A DNA stretch of 64,000 nt from Rhodospirillales bacterium (GCA_017640505.1 JAEPQO010000002.1:124001-188000); one strand, 5' to 3'; counted from the stretch's first letter, positions 25,012 to 33,901 are shown. The notes: generated by a model not told the origin, from the letters alone. Numbers and translations: made by a program.

Positions 25012-25156
25012 GAAGTGGGTCTCCTCAGAGAATTTTGTGCGAAGGGAGGTTAATGTTTGCATCTCCCTTGATAAGTTGTGGCATGTGAGTCGTTTCTACC
25101 CCGTGAACATACCGCATTTTTGCTGTATGCAGGAGCAAGACACGACGGGAGCCCCC

Positions 25157-26002
25157 ATGGACGACACTAAACCGAGCCCGAACCCCGCCTGGCCGACCGA
25201 AACGACGGACGATCTGCTGCGCATCATGGCCAAGCTGCGCGACCCCGACGGCGGCTGCCCGTGGGACGTCGAACAGGATTTCGCAACCATCGCGCCCTAC
25301 ACCATCGAGGAAGCCTACGAGGTCGCCGACGCGATCGAGCAGAACGACATGGAAAGCCTCAAGGGTGAGTTGGGCGATCTGCTGCTGCAGGTCGTCTTCC
25401 ATGCGCAGATGGCGGCCGAGGCCGGGCATTTCGATTACGCCGACGTGGTGCACGGGATCTCGGAAAAGATGGTCGTGCGGCATCCGCACGTGTTCGGTGA
25501 CGTCTCGGTCGAGGATGCGGACGCGCAGACCCGCGCCTGGGAAGACCAGAAAGCGGCCGAACGCGCCAAGAAGGCCGAGGCCGAGGGGCGCACGCCCTCG
25601 GTGCTGGACGACGTGGCACGCGGCCTCCCGGCCCTGATGCGCGCCGAGAAGCTGCAGAAGCGTGCGGCGCGAGTCGGCTTCGACTGGCCGACGCCGGCCC
25701 CCGTGTTCGACAAGGTGCGCGAGGAACTGGACGAGGTCCGTGACGTGCTGGACGCCGGCGGCGATCCGGCCACGGTCGCGGACCGGCTCGAGGACGAGTT
25801 GGGCGACCTGCTGTTCACCTGCGTCAACCTGGCGCGCAAGCTGGGCGCCGATCCGGAAACGGCGCTCCGCCGCACGATTTCCAAGTTCGAACGCCGCTTC
25901 CGCGCCGTCGAGGAGATGGTGGCCAAGGACGGCAAGTCGATGAAGGACTACGACATCGACGGCCTGGAAGCGATGTGGGTCAAGGCCAAGGCGACGGACT
26001 GA
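25157..26002 (+). CDS. mazG: Nucleoside triphosphate pyrophosphohydrolase MazG
   Basis: 281 aa from the ATG at 25157 with GGGAG upstream; an ATG at 25127 is possible. Two MazG domains: the first with GGCPWDVEQ and the EExxE...ExxD metal set in TIEEAYEVADAIEQNDMESLKGELGDLLLQVVFHA, the second with VREELDEVRDVL and LEDELGDLLFTCVNLARKL. Hydrolyses noncanonical and regulatory NTPs to NMP and PPi. Its N-terminal region abuts the low-GC orphan gene on the other strand. Confidence 0.93.
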   Translation: MDDTKPSPNPAWPTETTDDLLRIMAKLRDPDGGCPWDVEQDFATIAPYTIEEAYEVADAIEQNDMESLKGELGDLLLQVVFHAQMAAEAGHFDYADVVHGISEKMVVRHPHVFGDVSVEDADAQTRAWEDQKAAERAKKAEAEGRTPSVLDDVARGLPALMRAEKLQKRAARVGFDWPTPAPVFDKVREELDEVRDVLDAGGDPATVADRLEDELGDLLFTCVNLARKLGADPETALRRTISKFERRFRAVEEMVAKDGKSMKDYDIDGLEAMWVKAKATD

Positions 26003-26059
26003 GGCCACGGCCTGCGTGATGGCCCGGGCCCCGCGCTCTTCCCGAAACCGCCTTTTGTT

Positions 26060-26073
26060 GTCTACTAGTAGAC
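26060..26073. repeat. 14-bp palindrome (TCTACTAGTAGA family)
   Basis: GTCTACTAGTAGAC, preceded by CCTTTTGTT as at 24509. With the leading bases, about 22 positions match the first copy with one difference. It again lies between convergent genes (mazG and the cupredoxin gene). Confidence 0.5.
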
Positions 26074-26096
26074 GATCTGGTGATGGATGTGGGCGC

Positions 26097-26468
26097 CTAG
26101 CCGACGACCCGCACGACGGCCTTCATCGCCGGGTGGAAGCGGCAGAAATATTGCGTCGTCATGCCCGGTTTGACCGTGATGCTGCCCTGTTCGCCCCGCT
26201 TCAGGAGCCCGGTGTCCCAGCTTTTGTCGGCGGCCGTCGCCGTGTGCGGCGCGATGTCGTGGTTGACCCAGGTGATCGTATCCCCTGCCCTGACGTCGAG
26301 GGTTGCCGGTCGGAATGTGAGATCGCGGATGTCGATGACGTGTTCGGCGCCGCCATCCGCAGCGCGTGTCCTGGACGGCCAGGCCGGCAGGGCCACGGCG
26401 GCGAGCGCCGCCATGACCCGTGCCAAGAACGCCCGGCGGCCCACCTGATACGTGGGCTTTGGTGTCAT
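26097..26468 (-). CDS. Plastocyanin-like cupredoxin with Tat signal
   Basis: 123 aa. Twin-arginine signal VGRRAFLARVMAALAAVALP. The blue-copper fold shows the ligand His in NHDIAPHTA and the C-terminal YFCRFHPAMKAVV, giving Cys, His and Met. A type 1 copper electron carrier or copper-binding protein exported folded to the periplasm. It is in an operon with the DUF4142 gene (ATGA overlap). Confidence 0.85.
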   Translation of the reverse strand: MTPKPTYQVGRRAFLARVMAALAAVALPAWPSRTRAADGGAEHVIDIRDLTFRPATLDVRAGDTITWVNHDIAPHTATAADKSWDTGLLKRGEQGSITVKPGMTTQYFCRFHPAMKAVVRVVG

Positions 26469-26998
26469 TTCAGGCTGCTCACCATCTGTTCGGCGTGGCT
26501 TTCGTGCGCCTTGAAGATCTGGAGCCCGGCCTCGAACAGGTCTTTCACCTCCGCGTTCTCGATGTTCGGGATGAACGCGTTCTCGACCAGGCCGTTGACC
26601 GCCTGGTGATAGGCCAGCTCGTTGGCCGCGTAGCGCTTGTCGAAGGCGGCGCCGCGCAGGCTGCTCATCTCGTCGATCAGCTTGGCCGCGTTCTTTTGCA
26701 GGTCCTGGCTCAGGAAGTTGTCCTGCGGCTGGGCGTTCAGCTTCTTCAAGAGCGCCAGCGCCTGTTCGTTGACCGCCGTGTGGTCGCGGATCATGGTGCG
26801 CGCGAAGTCTCGTACCGCTTCGTTCTCCGAGATTGCCAGCGCCAGATGCGCATAGCGGATGTCGATGTTGTCGGCAACGTAGGCGACGTGCGCGATCTCA
26901 AGGTCGTTGAGGTCGGCGGCCTTCATGGTGTCGGCGGTGGCGCAGGCCGGGAGCGCGACCATCAGGCCGAGCGCGAGGATCGTGGATTTGAGTTTCAT
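26465..26998 (-). CDS. DUF4142 exported protein
   Basis: 177 aa. The signal peptide ends LPACATADT; the Cys could be lipidated. The mature part is a ferritin-like four-helix DUF4142 domain: AHVAYVADNIDIRYAHLALAISENEAVRDFARTMIRDHTAVNEQALALLKKL and a matching second half with AHESHAEQM. DUF4142 proteins are often stress-related periplasmic proteins and commonly neighbour cupredoxins. Function unknown. Confidence 0.85.
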   Translation of the reverse strand: MKLKSTILALGLMVALPACATADTMKAADLNDLEIAHVAYVADNIDIRYAHLALAISENEAVRDFARTMIRDHTAVNEQALALLKKLNAQPQDNFLSQDLQKNAAKLIDEMSSLRGAAFDKRYAANELAYHQAVNGLVENAFIPNIENAEVKDLFEAGLQIFKAHESHAEQMVSSLK

Positions 26999-27196
26999 GG
27001 TCGATGTTTCCTTTAATCTGAACTACATGGGACCGCGGTGCGGCCTTGACTCGATTTGATTAAAGAGAAAGTGATCGGATTTTTTAATGACCTTAAGTTC
27101 ATTAAAATTGATCGATCGTACAAATCCGGGCTACGATCACGATATTGTTGATTTCGGCCTTATTGATTTCGATCTGCCGATGGAAGGCACAAGCCG

Positions 27197-28141
27197 ATGG
27201 ACCTGCTCAGCGATATTCTGTCCCGTCTCCGGCTGGCCGGGACGCTCTATTTCCGGACCTCGTTCACGTCGCCGTGGAGTGTGCGGGTACCGCCCTACCA
27301 CCATGTCGCGCGCTTTCACTATGCGCATTCGGGGCGCTGTTTCGTGCGGGTTGACGACGCGCCGGAGCCGGTGCTGCTCGACCAGGGCGATCTGATCATC
27401 ATCACCCGCGGCGCCACGCATACGCTGTTCTGCGACCCGATCACCGAAGGCGCGGCGCTGACGGTCGATCAGGTGGTCGAGAAATCGGGCTTTACCGGGC
27501 GCGGCACGCTGGTCTACGGCGAACCGGGCACGAACTTCGAGACGCAGCTCGTGTGCGGGCATTTCTCGTTCGACGAACACGCCCGTCATCCGCTGATCGA
27601 GGCCCTGCCCGCGCACCTGCTGATCAGGGATTACGGCGAAACCGCCGGACCGTGGATGGAGAACACACTCCGCGTCATCGGGGCCGAGGCCGGCCGCGAG
27701 CGCATGGGCAGCGACCTGATCGCGCTCAAGATGTCGGAGATCATCTTCGCCCAGGCGCTGCGCTCCTACCTGATCGACGAAGGTGCGGACAAGCCGGTGC
27801 TGGCGGGGTTCTCCGATCCGGCGATCGCCGCCGCGCTGGGTGCCATACACGAGGCCCCGGACCGGGCATGGACGCTCAACGATCTGGCGCGTATCGCCGG
27901 TATGTCGCGGACTGCATTCGCGGGCCGTTTCGGCCAGTTGCTGGGCATGACGCCGATGACCTACATCACCGACTGGCGCATGCAGATCGCCCGTCAGATG
28001 CTGGCCGACAGCGATGCCGCGATCATCGATATCGCCGAGGAAACCGGCTATCAGTCCGAAGCCGCCTTCGGCCGCGTGTTCAAGAAGCACTTCGGGACGC
28101 CGCCGGCGACGTATCGGCGCGAGGTCAAAGCGGCGGCGTAG
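27197..28141 (+). CDS. AraC-family regulator with cupin sensor domain
   Basis: 314 aa. The N-terminal cupin (residues about 15-190) includes PPYHHVARFHYAHSGRCFVRVDD and LLDQGDLIIITRGATHTLFCD. A linker leads to the C-terminal double helix-turn-helix: WTLNDLARIAGMSRTAFAGRFGQLLGMTPMTYITDWRM and AIIDIAEETGYQSEAAFGRVFKKHFGTPPATYRRE. Resembles regulators with the AraC_binding/cupin_6 domain. Probable target: the downstream cupin and methyltransferase genes, or itself. AT-rich promoter region 27030-27130. Confidence 0.9.
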   Translation: MDLLSDILSRLRLAGTLYFRTSFTSPWSVRVPPYHHVARFHYAHSGRCFVRVDDAPEPVLLDQGDLIIITRGATHTLFCDPITEGAALTVDQVVEKSGFTGRGTLVYGEPGTNFETQLVCGHFSFDEHARHPLIEALPAHLLIRDYGETAGPWMENTLRVIGAEAGRERMGSDLIALKMSEIIFAQALRSYLIDEGADKPVLAGFSDPAIAAALGAIHEAPDRAWTLNDLARIAGMSRTAFAGRFGQLLGMTPMTYITDWRMQIARQMLADSDAAIIDIAEETGYQSEAAFGRVFKKHFGTPPATYRREVKAAA

Positions 28142-28207
28142 CATTTGGGCATGGCCGGTGCGCCCGGTTTCGCCGTATATTCCGGTCTTCCGGCATAAGG
28201 AGGACCC

Positions 28208-28600
28208 ATGACCGACCTGGCCAAGACTCCCGATATCCGCCCCTGGCAGAACCAGTTCTTGGTCGCCAACGTCGACGTGGTCGCGGAAACGCCGGCGCTT
28301 CGTGTCATCGAGCTTACGCTCGAACCCGGCCAGTGCGTGCCGTGGCACGCCCACCCGGAAAACGCCGACATCTTCTATCCGATTGCCGGCGTGATCGACA
28401 TTCACGAGAAGATGCCGGAAACGGTGACGCGGATCGGCGTCGGTGAGACGCATACGGTCCCGGCCCGCCGTGCCCATCTGGTGCACAACCCGACGGACGC
28501 GACGATCCGCTTTCTGAACATCCAGGGACCGGGCGCCTACGACTATCTTGCCATCGGCAATCAGGCGGCGCCCGACTTCACGCCGAAGCCGATGGATTGA
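28208..28600 (+). CDS. Small cupin-domain protein
   Basis: 130 aa single-domain cupin. Motif 1 is GQCVPWHAHPENADIFYPIAG with the His-x-His and the Glu in place; motif 2 is ARRAHLVHNPTD with the final His. The metal site therefore looks intact. It lies 66 bases after the AraC gene and 30 before the methyltransferase gene, so it may be co-transcribed. Substrate or ligand unknown. Confidence 0.8.
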   Translation: MTDLAKTPDIRPWQNQFLVANVDVVAETPALRVIELTLEPGQCVPWHAHPENADIFYPIAGVIDIHEKMPETVTRIGVGETHTVPARRAHLVHNPTDATIRFLNIQGPGAYDYLAIGNQAAPDFTPKPMD

Positions 28601-28603
28601 ATC

Positions 28604-28615
28604 TCTACGCGTAGA
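28604..28615. promoter_or_regulatory. TCTACGCGTAGA palindrome before the TPMT-family gene
   Basis: Perfect 12-base palindrome between the cupin stop and the methyltransferase start, 15 bases before the ATG. It shares the TCTAC...GTAGA arms with three TCTACTAGTAGA sites elsewhere in the window. A repressor site is possible; no direct evidence. Confidence 0.35.
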
Positions 28616-28630
28616 TAGACCGGTGATTTG

Positions 28631-29269
28631 ATGGAGCACGATTTCTGGCGCGACCGCTGGGCCAACAACCAGATCGGTTTTCACGAAAAGGACGGCAACA
28701 AGCTGCTTTTGCGGCATTTCGATGCCATCGCACTGCCCGAGGGCGCGCGCTATTTCGTGCCGCTCTGCGGCAAGACCGGCGACATCGCGCAGCTGCTGAT
28801 CAAGGGCTACCGCGTCGTCGGCGTGGAACTGGTCGAGGACGCCATCCGCCAGCTTTTCGAAGAGCTCGGCGTGGCGCCCGAAATCACGGAGATCGGCCCG
28901 TTCAAGCGTTATGCCGCCGAGGATATCGTGATCTTCGTCGGTGACGTGTTTGCGCTGACGCCTGAGATCCTGGGTCCCGTCGATGCGGTCTATGACCGCG
29001 CCGCGCTGGTCGCCTTCCCGGCCGGGATGCGGGCCAGATACGCGGCGCACGTCGCCGCGATCACCGGCAACGCCCGGCAGATGCTGCTGACGTTCGAATA
29101 CGACCAGTCGGAAATGGATGGCCCGCCGTTCGATGTCGACGCCGATGAAATCCGCGCCCTCTATGCCGATATCTATGACATCGACCTTGTCCGCCGCAAG
29201 GTCATCCCGCAGGGTCTCAAGGGCCAGGTCGACGCCAACGAGGTGGTGTGGCTGCTGACGCCGCGTTAA
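28631..29269 (+). CDS. TPMT-family (thiopurine S-methyltransferase-like) methyltransferase
   Basis: 212 aa from the ATG at 28631 rather than the TTG just before it. The N-terminus FWRDRWANNQIGFHEKDGNKLLLRHF is diagnostic of the TPMT family; the SAM site reads FVPLCGKTGDIAQLLIKGYRVVGVELVEDAI, followed by YDRAALVAFP. Bacterial members methylate thiopurines, tellurite, selenite or other thiols. The true substrate is unknown. Confidence 0.88.
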   Translation: MEHDFWRDRWANNQIGFHEKDGNKLLLRHFDAIALPEGARYFVPLCGKTGDIAQLLIKGYRVVGVELVEDAIRQLFEELGVAPEITEIGPFKRYAAEDIVIFVGDVFALTPEILGPVDAVYDRAALVAFPAGMRARYAAHVAAITGNARQMLLTFEYDQSEMDGPPFDVDADEIRALYADIYDIDLVRRKVIPQGLKGQVDANEVVWLLTPR

Positions 29270-29278
29270 GCAAGTGGC

Positions 29279-29392
29279 CACCCCCTCACCTAACCTCTCC
29301 CCCTCAAGGGGGAGAGGGACGAACGATGGCTGATCCGAGAGTCCCTTCTCCACCATTCATGGGGGAGAAGGACAGGATGAGGGGGCCTACTC
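29279..29392. repeat. Intergenic repeat with hairpins, copy 2
   Basis: CTC-rich inverted repeats (CTCCCCCTC...GAGGGGGAG-like and CTTCTCC...GGAGAAGG) in the gap between convergent genes. Shares about 20 bases, inverted, with 19321-19341. It may serve as a bidirectional terminator. Confidence 0.55.
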
Positions 29393-30952
29393 CGCCGCCG
29401 ATTTCTTGCCGATCGCGCCGTCCATGAGGAAGTCCGGGACGCGGCAGCCGACGGTGCAACAGCGGCCGGGCTGGCGGTCGGGGCGTTTGCCGCCATCCTT
29501 ACTGTATTGGCGTTCGGTCAGGTCTCGGTCCATCAGCTGCTGGGCGATTTCCTTCTTCTCGGCGACCGGATAGTTGCGCCAGATTTCGCGCTTCATGGCC
29601 TCCGGCGAGCCGCCGCCGTGCAGCGAAATCACCGAGTACCAGCCGCCCTGGTGCGATGCGGTCAGATCCTCGATCAGGCGTGCCGCCTGCAGGCGCTGGC
29701 TGGCGGGGATGTCGTCGCGCCCTTTCAGGACGTCGGAAAGCGTGCCGGCGGTTTCCGGGTTGTGGTCCTCGTCCGGGCCCGGCAGCGCGACGATCAGGCC
29801 GCCCGACACCGTGTGCGCGAGGCGGTGCATGTCGTAGATCTGCGTCGCCATCAGCAACTTGCCGATGTTGGAAAAGACCGGTTCCGGCATGATGTTCCCC
29901 GACCCGTCCTTCTGGCCGTAGATCGACGCCGCGACGCCGGTGGCGAAGAACCCCTCGACGATCTTGATCAGCTCGACCATGTCGTCGCGCAGATGTCCGT
30001 GGCGGTCGCAATCCAGCCCGTTGGCCTCGATCATCAGGGCGCCAGCGCCGATCAGCAGGTCGCCGAACCCGGCGCGCGCCGCGATGCAGGACTGGCGGTG
30101 GTGCGTGGCGTAGTTCTTGGTGACGTCCTCGGAATGCGCCGTCTCGCCCGACAGGAACACGCGTTCATGCGGGATGAACACGTTGTCGAAGATGACGACG
30201 CCGGTGGTCTGGCCGTAGCGCTTGGAAAACACTGCCGCGTCCTCGCCGGGCCGGCCCGACGGGCGGCAGATGATGGTGACGCCCTCGGCATCCACCGGGA
30301 CCACGCCGCAGACGGCGAACGCCTTGTCTTCCGGGCCCATGGCGCGGCACGGCATGACGAGGAAGCCATGCACATAGGGCGCCGACGTGACGATGGCCTT
30401 GGTGCCGGAGATGACGATGCCGTCAGATCGTTCCTCAACCACGTGGACGTAGGTGTCCGCGTTCGCCTGCTGGTGCGGCTTTTTCGAGCGGTCGCCCTTC
30501 GCATCCGTCATGGCGATGGCGTAGTTATAGCCGTTTTCCTGGGTTTCGATCATGAAGTCGCGGAAGCGTTCGAAGTAATTCGTCCCCTCTTCCGCGTCGC
30601 ACTTCTTGGTCGCCTGGTAGAGCCCGTTGAAGGCGTCGTGCACCAGGTAACGCTGCGAGCAGCCCGACTCCCGGCACATGATGCGGACGGCTTCGAGCTT
30701 CTTCAACAGGTCGTCCGGCGTGCGGTCGATCTGCGTCATGCGATCCACCGTCTTGCCGGTTTCCTGTTCGACCGCCTTCATCAGCGGCGCCAGTTCCGGG
30801 TCGGCCGCCATATCGTAGGTCACGCCGATGGCGTTGATGCCCGGCTGCAGGCGCGGCTCGTCGGCGACGCTTTCGATGCGCTCACCGTCGATGAACACGC
30901 GCGGCTTGAACGGACGCAGGCTTTCACGGTATTCGGCAAGTGAGGCAATCAT
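29387..30952 (-). CDS. 4-hydroxybutyryl-CoA dehydratase/4-HPA 3-hydroxylase family flavoprotein, with incomplete Fe-S ligands
   Basis: 521 aa. The whole length follows the AbfD family: YRESLRPFKPRVFIDGERIES, AMTDAKGDRSKKPHQQ, FDNVFIPHERVFL and SISLHGGGSP-like end. In clostridial AbfD, as I recall it, the [4Fe-4S] ligands are Cys99, Cys103, His292 and Cys299. Here Cys98 and the His of HHRQS are kept, but the second Cys is Tyr102 and the last is Ala. So either the cluster is ligated differently or the enzyme is a flavin-only monooxygenase or dehydratase. A C-terminal extension (GRCCTVGCRVPDF) adds three Cys. Third gene of an acyl-CoA operon. Confidence 0.8.
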   Translation of the reverse strand: MIASLAEYRESLRPFKPRVFIDGERIESVADEPRLQPGINAIGVTYDMAADPELAPLMKAVEQETGKTVDRMTQIDRTPDDLLKKLEAVRIMCRESGCSQRYLVHDAFNGLYQATKKCDAEEGTNYFERFRDFMIETQENGYNYAIAMTDAKGDRSKKPHQQANADTYVHVVEERSDGIVISGTKAIVTSAPYVHGFLVMPCRAMGPEDKAFAVCGVVPVDAEGVTIICRPSGRPGEDAAVFSKRYGQTTGVVIFDNVFIPHERVFLSGETAHSEDVTKNYATHHRQSCIAARAGFGDLLIGAGALMIEANGLDCDRHGHLRDDMVELIKIVEGFFATGVAASIYGQKDGSGNIMPEPVFSNIGKLLMATQIYDMHRLAHTVSGGLIVALPGPDEDHNPETAGTLSDVLKGRDDIPASQRLQAARLIEDLTASHQGGWYSVISLHGGGSPEAMKREIWRNYPVAEKKEIAQQLMDRDLTERQYSKDGGKRPDRQPGRCCTVGCRVPDFLMDGAIGKKSAAE

Positions 30953-30980
30953 CGAAGTCTCTCCCGTAACCTATTGAAAT

Positions 30981-31865
30981 TTATATTTTCCCGAGCTTCC
31001 TCAGGACACTGGCGAGGTCGACCGTGCGCTGCGCCTTTTCGACGATCGGATAGTCGACGAAATAGCCGTCGACCTGGATCGAGGCGACGCCGGCGGCTTC
31101 GGCCTCGGCGAACGCGGCGACGATCTTTTCGGACCACTGGATGCTGTCTGCGGTGGGCGTGAAAGCGGTGTTGGCCGGGCCGATTTGATCGGGGTGGATG
31201 CACATCTTGCCCTGGAAGCCGAGCGCGCGGACAGTCGCGCAGGATTTGGCGAACAGGTCATGCTCCTTGATGTGGATGTAGACCGTGTCGATAGGCGGCT
31301 CGAGCCCGCCGAGACGGGACGCCAGCACCATTTCGGAGCGGATCGGCAGCAGTTCTTCCTCGGTCATCGACCAGTCCATGCCGAGGTCGCGGGTGTAATC
31401 CCCGGCCCCGAAGGCAAAGCGTTTCACGCGGGAGCCGCATTGCACCATATCGCGCAGGTTGGCCGCCCCCTTGGCGGTTTCGATGATCGGCAGCAGGTCG
31501 ATCGTTCCCGGCTCCATGCCCTGATCGCGTTCCAGGTTGGCGATCAGCCATTCCACGGATTTCAGGTCTTCGACGCTTTCCAGCTTGGGCAGCATGACGC
31601 CATCGAGATCCGGGCAGACGACGGCGCAGATATCGCCGTAGCAGTATGGGGTGTCGTACGCGTTGACCCGCACGAACGCCGCCACGTCGCGGGGCGGGCT
31701 CAGGGTTTCCCTGACGAGGTCGCGGGTCTTGACCTTCTCGGCGATGGCGACGGCGTCCTCGAGATCCAGGATCACCACGTCGGTATCGAGACCGAGCGCC
31801 TTTTCGACACGCCGGGGGTGATTGCCCGGCGTGAACAGGTACGTGCGGTGTGCGTGCGCTCTCAT
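30981..31865 (-). CDS. CitE-like HpcH/HpaI-family CoA lyase
   Basis: 294 aa from the ATG at 31865, which overlaps the stop of the CoA-transferase gene. The TIM barrel reads RTYLFTPGNHPRRVEKAL at the N-terminus, then VILDLEDAVAIAEK, the metal ligands in PIIETAKGAANL and AFGAGDYTRDLGMDW, and GKMCIHPDQI. These are landmarks of citrate lyase beta, malyl-CoA lyase and citramalyl-CoA lyase. Cleaves or forms a 3-hydroxyacyl-CoA ester. Acts with the neighbouring CoA-transferase in an unknown catabolic route. Confidence 0.88.
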   Translation of the reverse strand: MRAHAHRTYLFTPGNHPRRVEKALGLDTDVVILDLEDAVAIAEKVKTRDLVRETLSPPRDVAAFVRVNAYDTPYCYGDICAVVCPDLDGVMLPKLESVEDLKSVEWLIANLERDQGMEPGTIDLLPIIETAKGAANLRDMVQCGSRVKRFAFGAGDYTRDLGMDWSMTEEELLPIRSEMVLASRLGGLEPPIDTVYIHIKEHDLFAKSCATVRALGFQGKMCIHPDQIGPANTAFTPTADSIQWSEKIVAAFAEAEAAGVASIQVDGYFVDYPIVEKAQRTVDLASVLRKLGKI

Positions 31866-33076
31866 ATCACGCCCTCCTTGGTCAGCTGGTCGATCTCGGC
31901 GTCGCTGAGGCCTAGCCATTCGCCGTAGACCATCTCGTTGGCCTCGCCCAGCGTGGGCCCAAGGTGCGTGATCTCGCCGGGGGTTTCCGACAGCCGCGGC
32001 AGCGCCGTCGGCACGACGACGGGGCCGACACCCGGCACTTCGACGGTTTCCAGCGTGCCGCGTTCCTTGAAGTGCGGGTCGGCGAAGATGTCGGCGATGG
32101 AATTGATGGCGCCGCAGGGCACACCGGACGCGGTGCAGGTGTCGATCACCTCGTCACGCGGCATCGACGACGTCCATGCCTCGACCTCGGCCAGCACGGT
32201 TTCCCGGTTGGCGAGCCGTTCCGCCTGGTCGCCGTATTTTTCCCAGAGATCGGGGCGTTTCATGGCGTGTGTCAGGCGTTCGAACATCTTGTCGGTGGTG
32301 CACGCGATGGAGAGATACTTGCCGTCGCCGGACGGGAAATGACCATGCGGGCACGCATTGACCGTGCCGGTGCCTTCCGGTTGCCGGACGAAGCCGTCCG
32401 TGGCATAACGCGGCGCGATCTCGTCCAGCGCGCGGAAAATGCTTTCATAGAGCGCGCAATCGACGACCTGCCCCTGTCCCGTCGTGTCGCGGTGCCTGAG
32501 CGCCATCATGATGCCGATACAGCCGTACATACCGGTCATGTAATCGCCCAAGGACGTCGAGCCCGGCGTCACCGGCGTCTCGCCCGGTGTGCCGGACAGG
32601 AACGTGAGCCCGCCATACGCATGCGCGATACGCGCGAAGCCCGGCCGGTCCTTGTACGGCCCTGTCTGGCCATAACCGGACACGCGCAGCAACACGAGAC
32701 CCGGATTGATTTCCTTCAGGACATCCCAGCCGAGGCCCCATTTTTCCAGCGTGCCGGGCCGGAAGTTCTCGCACACCACGTCGGCGCTTTTCACCAGTTC
32801 CTTGAACAGTTCGGCGCCCTTCTCTTCGCGCAGGTTGAGCGTGATGGAACGCTTGTTGCGGGCTTCCGTCAGCCAGGCGAGCGAGCAGTCCTCGAGCGGT
32901 GTCTTGGTGCCGTATCTGCGCCACGGATCGCCGCCACCGGGCTGTTCGATCTTGATCACCTCGGCGCCGAATTCGGCCATGATCGAGGCGGCAAAGGGCG
33001 CGGCGATGAAGCTCGCGATGTCCAGCACGCGGACGCCGCTGAGGGGTTTCGGATTGGGGTTTTCGTTGTTGGTCAT
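31862..33076 (-). CDS. Family III CoA-transferase (CaiB/BaiF)
   Basis: 404 aa from the ATG at 33076. Signature segments: GVRVLDIASFIAAPFAASIMAEFGAEVIKIEQPGGGDPWR, NKRSITLNLREEKG, ENFRPGTLEKWGLGWD, SGYGQTGPYKDRPGF and the catalytic Asp in GSTSLGDYMTGMYG. Moves CoA between carboxylic acids. First gene of the three-gene operon with a CitE-like lyase and an AbfD-like enzyme, divergent from a TetR regulator, so it probably activates the acid substrate. Confidence 0.92.
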   Translation of the reverse strand: MTNNENPNPKPLSGVRVLDIASFIAAPFAASIMAEFGAEVIKIEQPGGGDPWRRYGTKTPLEDCSLAWLTEARNKRSITLNLREEKGAELFKELVKSADVVCENFRPGTLEKWGLGWDVLKEINPGLVLLRVSGYGQTGPYKDRPGFARIAHAYGGLTFLSGTPGETPVTPGSTSLGDYMTGMYGCIGIMMALRHRDTTGQGQVVDCALYESIFRALDEIAPRYATDGFVRQPEGTGTVNACPHGHFPSGDGKYLSIACTTDKMFERLTHAMKRPDLWEKYGDQAERLANRETVLAEVEAWTSSMPRDEVIDTCTASGVPCGAINSIADIFADPHFKERGTLETVEVPGVGPVVVPTALPRLSETPGEITHLGPTLGEANEMVYGEWLGLSDAEIDQLTKEGVI

Positions 33077-33135
33077 AAGGTCGGATGCTCTCCCCAAGCA
33101 TTTTGCAGGCGTTATTGTGCGCCCGTTCGACAAAA

Positions 33136-33170
33136 TTCAAACACTGTTTAAAAAATAAATCAATGTTGAA
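33136..33170. promoter_or_regulatory. Candidate TetR operator between divergent genes
   Basis: AT-rich segment with imperfect arms TTCAAACA and TGTTGAA about 20 bases apart, in the divergent gap between the CoA-transferase operon and the TetR gene. The spacing is wide for a single TetR dimer, so the assignment is tentative. Confidence 0.3.
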
Positions 33171-33223
33171 ATCTCGACGGAACACGGCGAAACTGATGGC
33201 TGATTTTGATCCCGGAGTCCGAC

Positions 33224-33901
33224 ATGAGCAAGTCCGCTACCAGTAAGCAGCAAGACAAGCGCCAGGCTGCCGTCTCCAGCATGAAGCAGTCGCTGATCCT
33301 GGACGCGGCGCGCGCCATCTTCGAGGCCGACGGGATCGAGGGCGCCTCGATCCGTGCCATCGCCAAGCGCGCGGGCTATACGCCGGGCGCGATCTATTTC
33401 CATTTCTCGTCCAAGGAAGACATCTACGCCGCCCTGCTCGACCAGTCCCTCGACCAGGTGGTGGCATATGTGCTGGACGATTTCCCGGCCGACAGGGCGC
33501 CTCTGGAGCGCATGCGGATCGCCGGCCGGCGCATTTTTGATTTCTACGCCGACAATCCGGGCGAACTTGACCTCGGGTTCTACCTGTTCCGGGGCGGCAT
33601 GAAGCCGCATGGCCTCGGCCGCGACCGTGACCGTGACCTGAACGCCAAGTTCCTGGCCGCCCTCGCCCCCTTCAAGTCGGCGCTGATCGATTACGGCTAT
33701 CCCGAGGACGAAGCGGACGCGGAAACCGCAGCATTCTTCGCCCATGTCGCCGGTCTGCTGCTGTTGAAACAGACCGGCCGGATGCGTCTGTTCGCGACAG
33801 ACGTCGATACGCGGATCGACGCCTATGTCGATCAGCTGGAACAGCGCGCGGCGCGCGACGGTGCCGTTCGCGAATGGACCGAAACCCACGGGGACTCCTG
33901 A
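33224..33901 (+). CDS. TetR-family transcriptional regulator
   Basis: 225 aa from the ATG at 33224 (CGGAG upstream). The helix-turn-helix is LDAARAIFEADGIEGASIRAIAKRAGYTPGAIYFHFSSKEDIYAAL at about residues 25-70; the C-terminal ligand domain is of the common all-helical type. Likely represses the divergent acyl-CoA operon and its own operon with the quinone reductase gene 2 bases downstream. Ligand unknown, possibly an acyl-CoA. Confidence 0.9.
   Translation: MSKSATSKQQDKRQAAVSSMKQSLILDAARAIFEADGIEGASIRAIAKRAGYTPGAIYFHFSSKEDIYAALLDQSLDQVVAYVLDDFPADRAPLERMRIAGRRIFDFYADNPGELDLGFYLFRGGMKPHGLGRDRDRDLNAKFLAALAPFKSALIDYGYPEDEADAETAAFFAHVAGLLLLKQTGRMRLFATDVDTRIDAYVDQLEQRAARDGAVREWTETHGDS

Noticed and set aside
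24455-26096. Complete defence island between the two long palindromes
   Set aside because: Only the low-GC orphan gene and a normal mazG are present; no nuclease, protease or toxin-antitoxin pair was found.
27137-29356. 739-codon minus-strand open frame
   Set aside because: Lies opposite the AraC, cupin and TPMT-family genes, has no domain, and arises from GC-rich third codon positions of the real genes.
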